From Gemmatimonadota bacterium (GTDB lineage Bacteria; Latescibacterota; UBA2968): a stretch of DNA of 64,000 bases. Positions 1-7,604 of this stretch are shown here, in pieces. How positions within the stretch are numbered: position 1 is the stretch's first letter; every line of letters starts with the position of its first letter. The stretch is from NCBI GenBank assembly GCA_009838845.1, contig VXRD01000044.1, positions 57,932 through 121,931 of the forward strand. The letters run 5' to 3'. The notes beneath the pieces were generated by a model, which saw nothing but the letters and a program-made list of their open reading frames with translations, was not told where the DNA came from and did not search any database. The translations under genes were made by a program, and so were the position numbers.

Positions 1-581
1 AAGCTCGGAATACCACTTCCCGTTGAGATGCCTGCACCAGTGATCGCTATTGCAGGATTTTGAGAGAGGAGGTTGGATAATTCAGCCAGTGAAACTTTCC
101 TCGCGTCAGCAGGATTTGCCTTTTGACTTACAGGATAGTAAATGTTCTGTTCTAAAAGGGGATTACCAGAAGCTTTGGGTTTTGGTCGAATTTGTTCAAG
201 GTGATGATCCCAGAGGTCATCCGCGTTTCCGTAGGTTAGTACAAGATGGCTATCTGGGATCCTACGATAGGGCGTCTCGGATGTGAAATTGATCCGGAAT
301 TGATCCCGTTCTTCGGGTTTGGATTGAGACCGACGAAGTGCCTCTTTGAGTGCCAAAACCTTAGAGGACGGTCCGTTTTCTGAATGCTTTCCAGAGCAGG
401 CGACACATAGATCGAGGAGATCAATCGAGCCAGTTTCATCTACTCTTAGTCTCCCGTAGAAACCAAATGTTCTTTCTGGGCCAGCAAAAGTCCAACCGAA
501 GTCTGTGAAACTTCCCCAGATAGATCGGTAGCTCTGAAGTTGGGAGTGAGTGAGATCAGTTACGTGCATCGTATCTTGCAT
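1..581 (-). CDS. Sir2-family (sirtuin) protein, C-terminus cut by window edge
   Basis: The frame is open from an ATG at 581 to the left edge, giving about 193 residues. Residues 177-193 carry the sirtuin NAD-binding signature ITGAGISTGSGIP, so the Rossmann part begins only here and the catalytic His and zinc site lie outside the window. The family removes acyl groups from lysines using NAD, or acts as an NADase in defence proteins. About 155 residues of unrecognised sequence precede the signature, which is longer than in a plain CobB deacetylase; I cannot assign that part. A second in-frame ATG lies at 569. No strong ribosome site is visible. It follows GrpB by 70 bases in the same direction. 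Confidence 0.75.
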   Translation of the reverse strand, partial: MQDTMHVTDLTHSQLQSYRSIWGSFTDFGWTFAGPERTFGFYGRLRVDETGSIDLLDLCVACSGKHSENGPSSKVLALKEALRRSQSKPEERDQFRINFTSETPYRRIPDSHLVLTYGNADDLWDHHLEQIRPKPKASGNPLLEQNIYYPVSQKANPADARKVSLAELSNLLSQNPAIAITGAGISTGSGIPS

Positions 582-651
582 CCATATTATTGTGGATAGA
601 GTCTGAAGCTTCCTCAATGGAAGTAGCCAGTGCCTACTATCCTCTATATTT

Positions 652-1164
652 TTAACCTTTCTTTTCTGCTAAATATAGTATTCGATGGACAAAATCGGTT
701 TTGCCTTCTGTATAACCCTTGCCAGATGGGTCTTTCTGTAATAACTCTTCTTTGAGTTTTGCATACTCATCTCTTGCTTCTTGATTAGATCGCAAAAAGT
801 CGCGGAAAAGGATCTGACGATCCCAAAATCCTCCACGGTCAGTATAGGCAATAGACAGATGGAACTTGACAGGGGTGCCCTTGGCAAAGAAGTGCCGTTC
901 GGTACTGGACCGAGTAGGGTAGAAATCGTATCCTATTTGAGCAAGGGCTTTTATGAATCCATCGGCATCTTTGTGATTTTTAATCTTAACGGCAATATCA
1001 ATTATCGGTTTCGATGGCAGATTCTCAATGGCTGTACTACCGATATGTTCAATCTCTATAGCTGCCGTGCTGAATATATCCCAGAGCTTACGTTTTTCGA
1101 CGTTAAATTTCCGCTTCCAGGTTGGCTGATATTGAGACAATTGGATTGGCGTAGAACTATTCAT
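652..1164 (-). CDS. GrpB family protein (UPF0157)
   Basis: A protein of 170 residues, the usual size for the GrpB/UPF0157 family, which has a nucleotidyltransferase-like fold and unknown substrate. Family features are the N-terminal W-x3-F segment, the motif IEIEHIGSTAIENLPSKPIID (roughly residues 38-57) and the C-terminal region with DYAKLKEEL-like spacing and KTDFV. The frame is open further upstream, to 1299, but that extension overlaps the preceding gene and is not conserved, so the ATG at 1164 is preferred. The gene follows the nucleotidyltransferase by 44 bases and may be cotranscribed. GrpB genes are common in accessory gene collections. Confidence 0.85.
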   Translation of the reverse strand: MNSSTPIQLSQYQPTWKRKFNVEKRKLWDIFSTAAIEIEHIGSTAIENLPSKPIIDIAVKIKNHKDADGFIKALAQIGYDFYPTRSSTERHFFAKGTPVKFHLSIAYTDRGGFWDRQILFRDFLRSNQEARDEYAKLKEELLQKDPSGKGYTEGKTDFVHRILYLAEKKG

Positions 1165-1208
1165 TGTTTGGTCTTGATTGTGGTGTCCTGCCTCCGCTTT
1201 CTCATAGC

Positions 1209-1835
1209 TCAGATTTGCTTCAGGTCTTTCATTATCTGGCTCAGCTTTGGTATCCACTCGTGTCCGGGATGGCATAGCTCCAAACATCGTCTTAGCCACG
1301 CAGCTTCCTCGTAGTTGAGGTGCGGCAGAGTATTCTTAAAGTCGGCTTTATTCCGATCGATCTGTAGATTATTCGCCTTGTAGAGAAGCTGAATCTGCGG
1401 AGTGAGGTAAGGTATTCCGGATCTGGTTATCCGTCCCAGGGAGGAAATTGGTCCGGTGATCTTCGGTTCACGACGGAAAACCCACGAATCTCCGTCTGTT
1501 TCCATAAGCATTAGCTGGATTGCCCAGGGGGATTCCGGCGTACGGCGCCCCCAAATGTCGTTAATGGGTGGATTCAGGAATTCGCCTTTGGACCATGTCG
1601 TAAACTCTGGCGAACTCCTGTCGCTTAGGTCCCAATTAGAAAGGTGTTCCTGGAATATGAGTTGATCGTCTCTAAGGATCAGAACGTCCAGGTCCCCATG
1701 AGGACGTGTCTGATGACCGATAAAAAGATCAATGGCCCACCCGCCGGAAATCCACCACGGTGCGGATAGCCCAGAGAATAGCTCCTGTGCTTCCGTGGGG
1801 GAGAGCGGATCCCAAACATGAGCGGTTTCTTCCAA
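1209..1835 (-). CDS. Nucleotidyltransferase of the aminoglycoside/lincosamide adenylyltransferase type
   Basis: A 208-residue protein. Residues 31-52 show GGWAIDLFIG and TRPHGDLDVLI, the paired G-G-W and D-x-D metal-binding motifs (D48, D50) of ANT(2'')/Lnu-like nucleotidyltransferases, which transfer AMP to a hydroxyl of a small molecule. The C-terminal part (residues 140-200) has the helical W/L-rich pattern found in the group, including YLTPQIQLLYKA. The real substrate cannot be read from sequence; environmental homologues are not proven resistance enzymes. It lies between a GNAT gene and GrpB in one direction. A related, interrupted gene lies at 61935-62492. Confidence 0.8.
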   Translation of the reverse strand: MEETAHVWDPLSPTEAQELFSGLSAPWWISGGWAIDLFIGHQTRPHGDLDVLILRDDQLIFQEHLSNWDLSDRSSPEFTTWSKGEFLNPPINDIWGRRTPESPWAIQLMLMETDGDSWVFRREPKITGPISSLGRITRSGIPYLTPQIQLLYKANNLQIDRNKADFKNTLPHLNYEEAAWLRRCLELCHPGHEWIPKLSQIMKDLKQI

Positions 1836-1915
1836 GAGGCTTTCTCCTTGTGTGTTACGGCAGAACTAAATTTTGCAGAAATTTTATCGCGCGTCTTGTG
1901 ATTATTAAAGATTGT

Positions 1916-2686
1916 TCAACTTTTGATCAGAATCACGTAGGTCCTGCGGGAGGTCTCCCGAAAGCCAAGTTTCGCTGCAACTCGCAATGAGGCAAAGTTG
2001 TCCTCTCCCGTGCTCCAGATGGGAACGCGTCCTTGTTCTTGAAGCCTATTCGATACTATCGAGGCGGCGGCACTACACAGACCTCTTTTGCGCCAGGGTT
2101 CAAGAGTACCAACGCCAATCTCGCCGTGAAGATCGGTGACGCCGCTTGTGTGAGCTATGGACACCAATTGACCCGCATCAATAGCTCCCGCCACAATTCC
2201 CTCTGAGAGCATTGTCTCCATATCCTCGTAACCACTACCCTGTATTTCGATGGGTGCGGAGGCAATTAAGTTTCGGTCGTGAATGGTCAATTCGCGGACA
2301 TGGTCATGGATGAACAGTTGGACCGGTCTCGTCAACGAATGATAAACGTCATCGTAGTAGCGTACTTTTACTCCGTTGGAATTCTCTATCAGATCACCAA
2401 GCGGTTTGGCGCATTGTCGATTCACACCTATACAGTCCCACCCCTCCACTAACTGAAGCAATTCCCACAGTGCTCGCGCCTCGGTCCCAAATCCCCTGGG
2501 TTCTTCTGGATCGAAGTGGCCCTGGACGATAGCTGCGCTGAAGGAGGTGGGACTTCCTGCTACAAAGGCCTTGCACAGTTTTTTTTTCAGCAGGTGTACT
2601 GCCACTACAGTCTCGGGGGTATCACCCAGAGTATTCGCGAGTTCGATGAAATCTGCTGAATCCAACTGTGCGATGTCGTATGCCAT
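1916..2686 (-). CDS. GNAT family N-acetyltransferase
   Basis: A 256-residue protein whose C-terminal third is a GNAT fold: the acetyl-CoA binding segment GVGTLEPWRKRGLCSAAAS (about residues 191-208) matches motif A, and the following N-x-A-S-x-x-x-A-x-K-L-G-F segment (230-242) is the typical C-terminal helix. The first 150 residues are a divergent N-terminal domain. It probably acetylates a small molecule or protein amine in the cytoplasm; the substrate is unknown. The HAD gene upstream ends 9 bases before its start, so the two are likely transcribed together. Confidence 0.8.
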   Translation of the reverse strand: MAYDIAQLDSADFIELANTLGDTPETVVAVHLLKKKLCKAFVAGSPTSFSAAIVQGHFDPEEPRGFGTEARALWELLQLVEGWDCIGVNRQCAKPLGDLIENSNGVKVRYYDDVYHSLTRPVQLFIHDHVRELTIHDRNLIASAPIEIQGSGYEDMETMLSEGIVAGAIDAGQLVSIAHTSGVTDLHGEIGVGTLEPWRKRGLCSAAASIVSNRLQEQGRVPIWSTGEDNFASLRVAAKLGFRETSRRTYVILIKS

Positions 2687-2695
2687 TGATATTAC

Positions 2696-3412
2696 TCAGG
2701 TTAGTTTTTTGACCAGATCATCGAAGTCAGATGCGCTTACATCAAAGGTCTCAAGGGGCAGAGTAGGCTCATCAGTCGGACATCCCCTCCACCAGTCGTC
2801 TTCCCGATGTACGTATGCGGTTTTCAGACCTGCGTCTTTGGCGCCTTTGAGATCGTTCGCATGCGCCGCCACCATCATTACCTCATCTGGTGCGCAACCG
2901 AGGAGTTCAGCGGCCTGTTGATACGCTCGCGTGTCTGTTTTATATCGCTCAAGAAATTCGCACGATAATATACCGTCCCAATTGAGGCTATTGTATTTAG
3001 AGCAATCTACGGCAATTGCGAAACTCAATACGGTCAATATGATGACTGAATAATGACCCCGCAATTTGTGTATTGCGCCAACGGCATCTGGCCAGGTCTT
3101 CATCCTGTGCCACACCAGATTCAGGTCGTCTCTCTCCTTCGCGGAAAGATGAATGGTGTTGTGATTCTCGAGAATATTGTCAAGTACGAGCCGATGAATC
3201 GCATCGGCGTTCATCCTTGGCAACTCACCTGTTTTTACTCGCGCCAGCATCTCAAACATACCACTGCGCCAGTCCGTGGCGAACTGACGTGCGTCAAGCC
3301 TTACACCTTTTTCTGCTGACAATGCGCGGAGTTCAGCCTCAATCGTCCCTCTCCAATCAAAAACAGTACCTCCAACATCAAATGTAAGCGCTTTTACACC
3401 TGGATATTTCAT
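2696..3412 (-). CDS. HAD-superfamily hydrolase, haloacid dehalogenase type II-like
   Basis: A 238-residue protein. The nucleophile Asp is D12 in TFDVGGTVFDW. The second acidic residue of the usual DxD is replaced by Gly, as in dehalogenase-like members where that position is not acidic. Motif III KTDTRAYQQAAELLG and motif IV MVAAHANDLKGAKDAG (H-x-x-D) match L-2-haloacid dehalogenases. It could release halide from a 2-haloacid or act on another small substrate. It starts 10 bases downstream of the Nudix gene and ends 9 bases before the GNAT gene, so an operon is likely. Confidence 0.8.
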   Translation of the reverse strand: MKYPGVKALTFDVGGTVFDWRGTIEAELRALSAEKGVRLDARQFATDWRSGMFEMLARVKTGELPRMNADAIHRLVLDNILENHNTIHLSAKERDDLNLVWHRMKTWPDAVGAIHKLRGHYSVIILTVLSFAIAVDCSKYNSLNWDGILSCEFLERYKTDTRAYQQAAELLGCAPDEVMMVAAHANDLKGAKDAGLKTAYVHREDDWWRGCPTDEPTLPLETFDVSASDFDDLVKKLT

Positions 3413-3422
3413 TGTTGGCTCC

Positions 3423-3974
3423 CTACTTGAACAGTTCGAGCAAAAGGGCGGTTAGTGAGAGCCCGTCCCTGAGTTTTCTTTCCCGGATCAGTTGACTGAC
3501 TTCAGCACGAGTACACCATCTCACACTCCTCACTTCATTCCTATCAAACTCCCCTTGGGACCCTGTAGCCAAACATTTCGCAATGTGGAACACCTGGTTT
3601 GAAATACCATTGGAGGGATGAAAAGTGTAGATCACTTCCATATTACTCGTATCATATCCTGTCTCTTCAATGACTTCGCGCCTGGCAGCTTCCAGTACAG
3701 ATTCTCCTTTTTCAATTCCTCCTGCTGGAATCTCCCACTCGATAGTGCCGGTCGTGTATCGGTAAGATTCGATCATCAGGATTTGTCCATTATCATTTTC
3801 AACGAGTACAGCGACTGCCTCCTTCTTAAAATCTAAGAAATAATGGCGATCAATTATCCTGCCTTGGGGAAACTCCACCTTGTCGGCATAAAGGTTCATC
3901 CACGAGCTCTCGTAGATGACCTCCCGGGATAACCGGCGTGGCTTCCGCGGTCCATGGCTATCTGAAGTATTCAT
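3423..3974 (-). CDS. Nudix hydrolase, ADP-sugar pyrophosphatase type
   Basis: A 183-residue protein of the ADP-ribose pyrophosphatase group. The Nudix box is at residues 86-108: G-G-I-E-K-G-E-S, then A-R-R-E-V-I-E-E-T-G-Y. An upstream EIPAGG (81-86) is typical of ADP-sugar hydrolases. It would cleave a nucleoside diphosphate linked to another group, with Mg2+. The region encoding its N-terminus (residues 1-20) is duplicated as an orphan fragment at 9990-10052. It starts 23 bases after the serine-hydrolase gene ends and is followed at 10 bases by the HAD gene. Confidence 0.85.
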   Translation of the reverse strand: MNTSDSHGPRKPRRLSREVIYESSWMNLYADKVEFPQGRIIDRHYFLDFKKEAVAVLVENDNGQILMIESYRYTTGTIEWEIPAGGIEKGESVLEAARREVIEETGYDTSNMEVIYTFHPSNGISNQVFHIAKCLATGSQGEFDRNEVRSVRWCTRAEVSQLIRERKLRDGLSLTALLLELFK

Positions 3975-3997
3975 AGTTTATCCTTTTAGCTATCATT

Positions 3998-5122
3998 CTA
4001 TTTCCCATTATCTGTCTCGTTGACCGCAGGCAACACATGACCAATCGCGATCCGGAACGCCTGATTGGCCACAGACGAACCGTAGTTGCCACCTGTGAAG
4101 ACGATGACCAGAGACAACTCTGGGATGGCGAAGATGAACTGACCGCCGTTTCCTTCGGCCGCAAGAACGTCAACTGATCGCCCGCGGTATGGAAAATGAT
4201 CGAGCCACCAGCCAAACCCGTATCGGTCGTTGCCGTAATGCCCCTTCGCCGACTCGCTGATCCAGGTTGCCGATACAATCTGTTTGTCCTGAAAACGTCC
4301 GTCATCCACATAGAGTTGGCCGATCTTGGCCATGTCGCGCGGCCTGAGTCGCAAGCCAGCATGCGTTTGGGGCAAGCCGCTTTTGGTGTACCACCATTCT
4401 GAGTGATCTATTCCGAGCGGAGCAAAGAGATATTTATCTGCGAATTTCTCCACTTGCATACCCGATGCCCGCTTAATTACGCCAGCGAGCAAGATGAAAC
4501 AACCGCTGTTGTAGTTGAATCGTGAACCTGGTTCGTCCGACATCTCTCTGGAAAGCACATACTCTATAAAGTCGCTGGCGTTTTCCATCTGCGCTTCGGA
4601 ATTGAGGGAACCCGGCTCAGAGTTATGTGCGCTAGATTGATCCCAGTTGAATCCGGCGGTCATCGTCAGTAGATGCTTCAGGGTAATTCGCCCTTTTTCC
4701 ATCGTTAGATAGCGGGCATACTCCGGAAAAAAACGAGCCATTGGTACATCTACTGAGTCGATATATCCACGATCGATGGCGATGCCGATTAGCGTAGATG
4801 TGATGCTTTTGGAAACGGACCGTGTATCATGCAGGGTTTGCTCGCCGAACTCGACCTCGCCCCTCGCACCGTCTGTGCCAGTGTAATACGCTTCGAATAC
4901 CAGCTTGCCATTTCTGACGATCAGAAAGCTGTGGATGTTCTCGTACACCTGGCTGCGTATTTGATGCGCAACCTGAACAATCGGTTCTGGCTTGATCCCC
5001 TCTGATTCAAGTGTTGATAAGGGCCAGTCATCGGGTAGGGTAGATTCTCCAGTTTCTTGTGCTATTGCGATGCTGGGAAGGCAAACGAACCATAGTAATA
5101 GGGCTAAAGCTGGCTTCAACAT
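3998..5122 (-). CDS. Exported serine hydrolase, beta-lactamase class C/DD-peptidase family
   Basis: Starting at the ATG at 5122 gives 374 residues with a clean signal peptide (residues 1-21, ending AIA-QE); the open frame upstream lacks such a start. Catalytic features are S102-V-S-K105 (SxxK) and Y204-N-S206 (the YxN position), in the order seen in penicillin-binding-protein-like esterases and class C beta-lactamases. A K/H-T/G-G motif is not obvious near the C-terminus. The likely location is the periplasm. Activity may be esterase or amidase rather than beta-lactamase. The gene directly follows a truncated methyltransferase. Confidence 0.8.
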   Translation of the reverse strand: MLKPALALLLWFVCLPSIAIAQETGESTLPDDWPLSTLESEGIKPEPIVQVAHQIRSQVYENIHSFLIVRNGKLVFEAYYTGTDGARGEVEFGEQTLHDTRSVSKSITSTLIGIAIDRGYIDSVDVPMARFFPEYARYLTMEKGRITLKHLLTMTAGFNWDQSSAHNSEPGSLNSEAQMENASDFIEYVLSREMSDEPGSRFNYNSGCFILLAGVIKRASGMQVEKFADKYLFAPLGIDHSEWWYTKSGLPQTHAGLRLRPRDMAKIGQLYVDDGRFQDKQIVSATWISESAKGHYGNDRYGFGWWLDHFPYRGRSVDVLAAEGNGGQFIFAIPELSLVIVFTGGNYGSSVANQAFRIAIGHVLPAVNETDNGK

Positions 5123-5242
5123 GTGGAATCCTGCCGAGAGGCAGCGAAAGGCAGAGCAATCAGCAAACAAGAACAGCTCCAGAACCTGTCTAATATCCCG
5201 AATGCGATCACAGCAGTCACCTTCATGCAAAAAGTTCTCCTT

Positions 5243-5623
5243 TCAAATTTTCGGGAACATCAAGGATCTGGTGGACCAGTTCTTGACGAGAGTGTGGCTC
5301 TTGAGCCTCCTCGCAATGGCCAGCAGGACGACTGCTGCCAGAGTCGTCCTCCAAAAGGCGAGTTGTACGCTTTCCCGTTCTTTAGCGAGTTTGGCGCGCA
5401 AGACCTCCAGCATGGGATGAGAAGCATCCATCCTCGTGACATCAACGCCTTGTCGCGCCAGCGGCAGAGTAATTCTCCCGGTGCCGCAGCCGAATTCGAG
5501 GATCGGGCCACCGTACTCATCGGCTAGATCGAAGTAGAAATCCCTGTCCACCAGATCGTCTTTGACGCTGTATGCCGCGTCGTAATGCTTTGCTCCCCCC
5601 AAACTGTAGGAATCATCAATCAT
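5243..5623 (-). pseudogene. Truncated class I SAM-dependent methyltransferase
   Basis: Residues 1-87 read as a normal methyltransferase N-terminus: SAM motif I ILEFGCGTGR at 41-50, an acidic motif II near DVTRMDAS at 61-68, then MLEVLRAKL. After KERESVQ the sequence loses all resemblance to the fold and stops at 126 residues, against about 250 for the family. Another frame across 5238-5390 gives a plausible C-terminal tail ending in LKGELFA, so a frameshift or fusion is possible. The ATG overlaps the TGA stop of the cupin gene (ATGA), indicating translational coupling. Confidence 0.6.
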
Positions 5624-6009
5624 TGTTTGTTGCCTATCGTACTTGACCAACCACTGTCATAGGCCGCACGAAAATTCATAGGCGGTGATGTGACTGATAT
5701 ATAGATAAAGGGCTGGGTACCCGAGTTGATGAACCCATGAAGGTCACCGTCCTCGAATCGAACGACGTCACCAGCGGCGAATTTTTCTGCCACCTTGTTT
5801 TCCAGAATCAAATTTCCGGAACCTTGTAAAGCTATCCAAATCTGTTCTGATGTTTTATGTCGATGTGCAGGGTTTTTACCTCCAGGTGGGACGGTGACGT
5901 GTGTAATCGTGACCCTTTTCGAAGAGGAGTTCTCGGGAAATAGCAGTTGTCGAGATTCTATTCCAGAATTACAGAATACCTGAATGTCCGACGAGCGAAT
6001 CAGCTCCAT
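5620..6009 (-). CDS. Cupin-domain protein
   Basis: A single-domain cupin of 129 residues. Cupin motif 1 is PPGGKNPAHRHKTSEQIWIALQG (roughly residues 40-63, two His and one Glu as metal ligands) and motif 2 is the later DVVRFEDGDLHGFINSG. Single cupins bind a metal and act as isomerases, dioxygenases or sensors; the substrate here is unknown. The start is supported by GGAGG eight bases upstream. The stop TGA overlaps the ATG of the truncated methyltransferase. Confidence 0.85.
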   Translation of the reverse strand: MELIRSSDIQVFCNSGIESRQLLFPENSSSKRVTITHVTVPPGGKNPAHRHKTSEQIWIALQGSGNLILENKVAEKFAAGDVVRFEDGDLHGFINSGTQPFIYISVTSPPMNFRAAYDSGWSSTIGNKQ

Positions 6010-6103
6010 TTTGAATCCTCCTCAGTAGTTTTTTTTGACTTTCAGTTTACTATCGTGCGGTGAAAACCTGCACATCTTTTAATTGTTCTCATCAAATTGT
6101 AAA

Positions 6104-6130
6104 GCCCACTACCATTTTGGGGCAGTGGGC
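6104..6130 (-). terminator. Hairpin after the 61-codon ORF
   Basis: A 7-bp perfect stem (GCCCACT / AGTGGGC) around a 13-base loop lies between the 61-codon ORF and the cupin gene. On the minus strand it is followed by TTTAC, a weak U-tract, so termination is possible but not compelling. Confidence 0.35.
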
Positions 6131-6163
6131 GATATTTTCCAAGAATAGTTTGGGGTAATGACG

Positions 6164-6349
6164 TTATACCGATGTCTTCTGAATCGAACGTTCAAAAAAG
6201 CAAAGGCGTTCTTCTATTGATAAATCTTTGGTCTGCAAATAATGCACTTGCCGAATGAAGTGTATTTCCTGCATCATTTCATCATTCGGAAATTCCTTCC
6301 GAACATCTTCCCAAATCTTTTCCTGCTCTGCCTGCGTCACTTTCCTCAT
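6164..6349 (-). CDS. Small conserved ORF, copy 1 (toxin-antitoxin-associated?)
   Basis: A 61-residue charged, helical protein starting MRKVTQAEQEKIWEDV. A second copy at 9806-9994 is about 85% identical over the first 52 residues. It follows, by 8 bases, the end of a PIN-domain C-terminal remnant, and its start has AGAGG upstream. Small helical ORFs that follow PIN toxins are known in several phyla; a function as partner or antitoxin is inference from position only. I do not recognise a named family. Confidence 0.6.
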   Translation of the reverse strand: MRKVTQAEQEKIWEDVRKEFPNDEMMQEIHFIRQVHYLQTKDLSIEERLCFFERSIQKTSV

Positions 6350-6357
6350 AGATCCTC

Positions 6358-6529
6358 TTATAACTCCGGCGGAGCAATAATTTCTATCTGTCCATAGCCT
6401 TTCAACGCATTGATCAAATTAATCTCGCGTCGCGTGTTCACTTTTACCAGATGTGTGAAGTTCCAACTGCAAAAATACCCAATTCCATTTTCGAATTCAA
6501 TGGTTTTCTGGCGATAGTACGCATAGATA
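6358..6529 (-). pseudogene. PIN-domain toxin, C-terminal remnant
   Basis: An open frame without a start codon encodes about 55 residues ending GYGQIEIIAPPEL, preceded by GYFCSWNFTHLVKVN. The pattern S-W-N-F-x-H-L-V and the ending I-x-I-x-x-P-P-E-L match the C-terminus of VapC-like PIN ribonucleases. The catalytic N-terminal acidic residues are missing. Upstream, the sequence joins abruptly to a DUF2442/DUF4160 remnant at about 6527-6531. Confidence 0.6.
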
Positions 6530-6655
6530 TACGCTCCGCAAGCGTAAGCTGAATTTCAATCGTTGAAATATTCATCCAGAATTCCACGATATCATCTTGT
6601 TTTTCCTCAATAATTCTTCTGATACGTCTCAGGTCTGCACCACGAAAACTGCTGC
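6530..6655 (-). pseudogene. DUF4160/DUF2442 junction remnant
   Basis: About 125 bases closely match 12944-13080, where DUF4160 ends and DUF2442 begins, including the shared stretches ACGCTCCGCAAGCGTA and CAATAATTCTTCTGATACGT. Both gene ends are missing and single-base indels are present, so this is decayed. It is fused directly to the PIN remnant. Between it and the phosphotransferase stop at 6678 nothing else is visible. Confidence 0.7.
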
Positions 6656-6677
6656 TTTTTTAATTGGAGATAATAAG

Positions 6678-7604
6678 TCAGTGTTTCCTATAGCCCACAA
6701 GTTGAGTCAGTTTATTTCTGTTTGCTTCGAAATTCTTTTTATTATGATTCACGTATGTTGCACCAAATAATCCACACACTTCAAACCATAGTAGCTCCTC
6801 AACATCCCTTCCAAACGCCTGGCAAAAAATGGTCTTAAGTTCAGGTTTTTGGTGTAACCATCCCACGCATAGAATTTCACCGAGTGGATCATTTTTTAAA
6901 CAAGCAAATTCCCAATCTATGGCAGCATATATAACACCATTTTTATGAAGAAAATTCTGTGGGTTAGGATCCCCGTGACAAAAGGTTAGAGGACGAGCAT
7001 TTGGTAGCCGTTCACTCAGCCAGGAGAGCAAATATTTCACCAATGGATCATTTCTAAATGTGCGAGAGTTCTCATCTAACCAGACAAGGTTGCTACACAT
7101 TGTGCGGACAGGGAGAATAGCTTCGAGACTATCGGCTTCCCTGTAATCGATAGTAGAAATATATGCAATCAACTCTGCCAGTTGCGAAACCAATTGATCG
7201 CTATAGGAAGGATCGAATGTCCACCTTAGATGCTTGCCGGGCAGACATTCCATCAGAAAACTGGGGACACCAAAAGTTTCTCCATGATCAAATCCCCAAA
7301 CTTGGGGGGTGCGAAGTCTTAGATTCAATTCATGAAGTTCCTGCAAAATCAAGTATTCGCGGTGAAGATTATACAGATCATAGCTTTTTCGCCATTGGGG
7401 GATATGTTCGGGTTCGCATCTTAGGACGAAATCAATATTTCCACCATCCGTTTTTGCATAGATATAGTAATTGCGATTCTCTATGCCTCCTACAGTAGGT
7501 TGGGGCTGTTTTCTAAGGCCGTTGATTTCTTTGCCAACTGCAATAGACAAATATTCAATGAGGTTTAACCTGTTTTCCTCAAATGTTGGATTCAGAAACT
7601 TCAT
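6678..7604 (-). CDS. Phosphotransferase family protein (APH/choline-kinase fold)
   Basis: A 308-residue protein with the kinase-like fold of aminoglycoside phosphotransferases. The Brenner motif is H210-G-D212-P-N-P-Q-N217 and the metal-binding IDWE follows at 229-232. The N-terminal lobe has a nucleotide-loop-like segment (residues 36-63). It would transfer the gamma phosphate of ATP to a hydroxyl of a small molecule; the substrate is unknown. Its start overlaps the end of the serine-hydrolase gene by 4 bases, so the two are translationally coupled. Confidence 0.85.
   Translation of the reverse strand: MKFLNPTFEENRLNLIEYLSIAVGKEINGLRKQPQPTVGGIENRNYYIYAKTDGGNIDFVLRCEPEHIPQWRKSYDLYNLHREYLILQELHELNLRLRTPQVWGFDHGETFGVPSFLMECLPGKHLRWTFDPSYSDQLVSQLAELIAYISTIDYREADSLEAILPVRTMCSNLVWLDENSRTFRNDPLVKYLLSWLSERLPNARPLTFCHGDPNPQNFLHKNGVIYAAIDWEFACLKNDPLGEILCVGWLHQKPELKTIFCQAFGRDVEELLWFEVCGLFGATYVNHNKKNFEANRNKLTQLVGYRKH

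Noticed and set aside
50..286. Plus-strand 78-codon ORF
   Set aside because: It is antisense to the sirtuin frame, which carries a recognisable NAD-binding motif.
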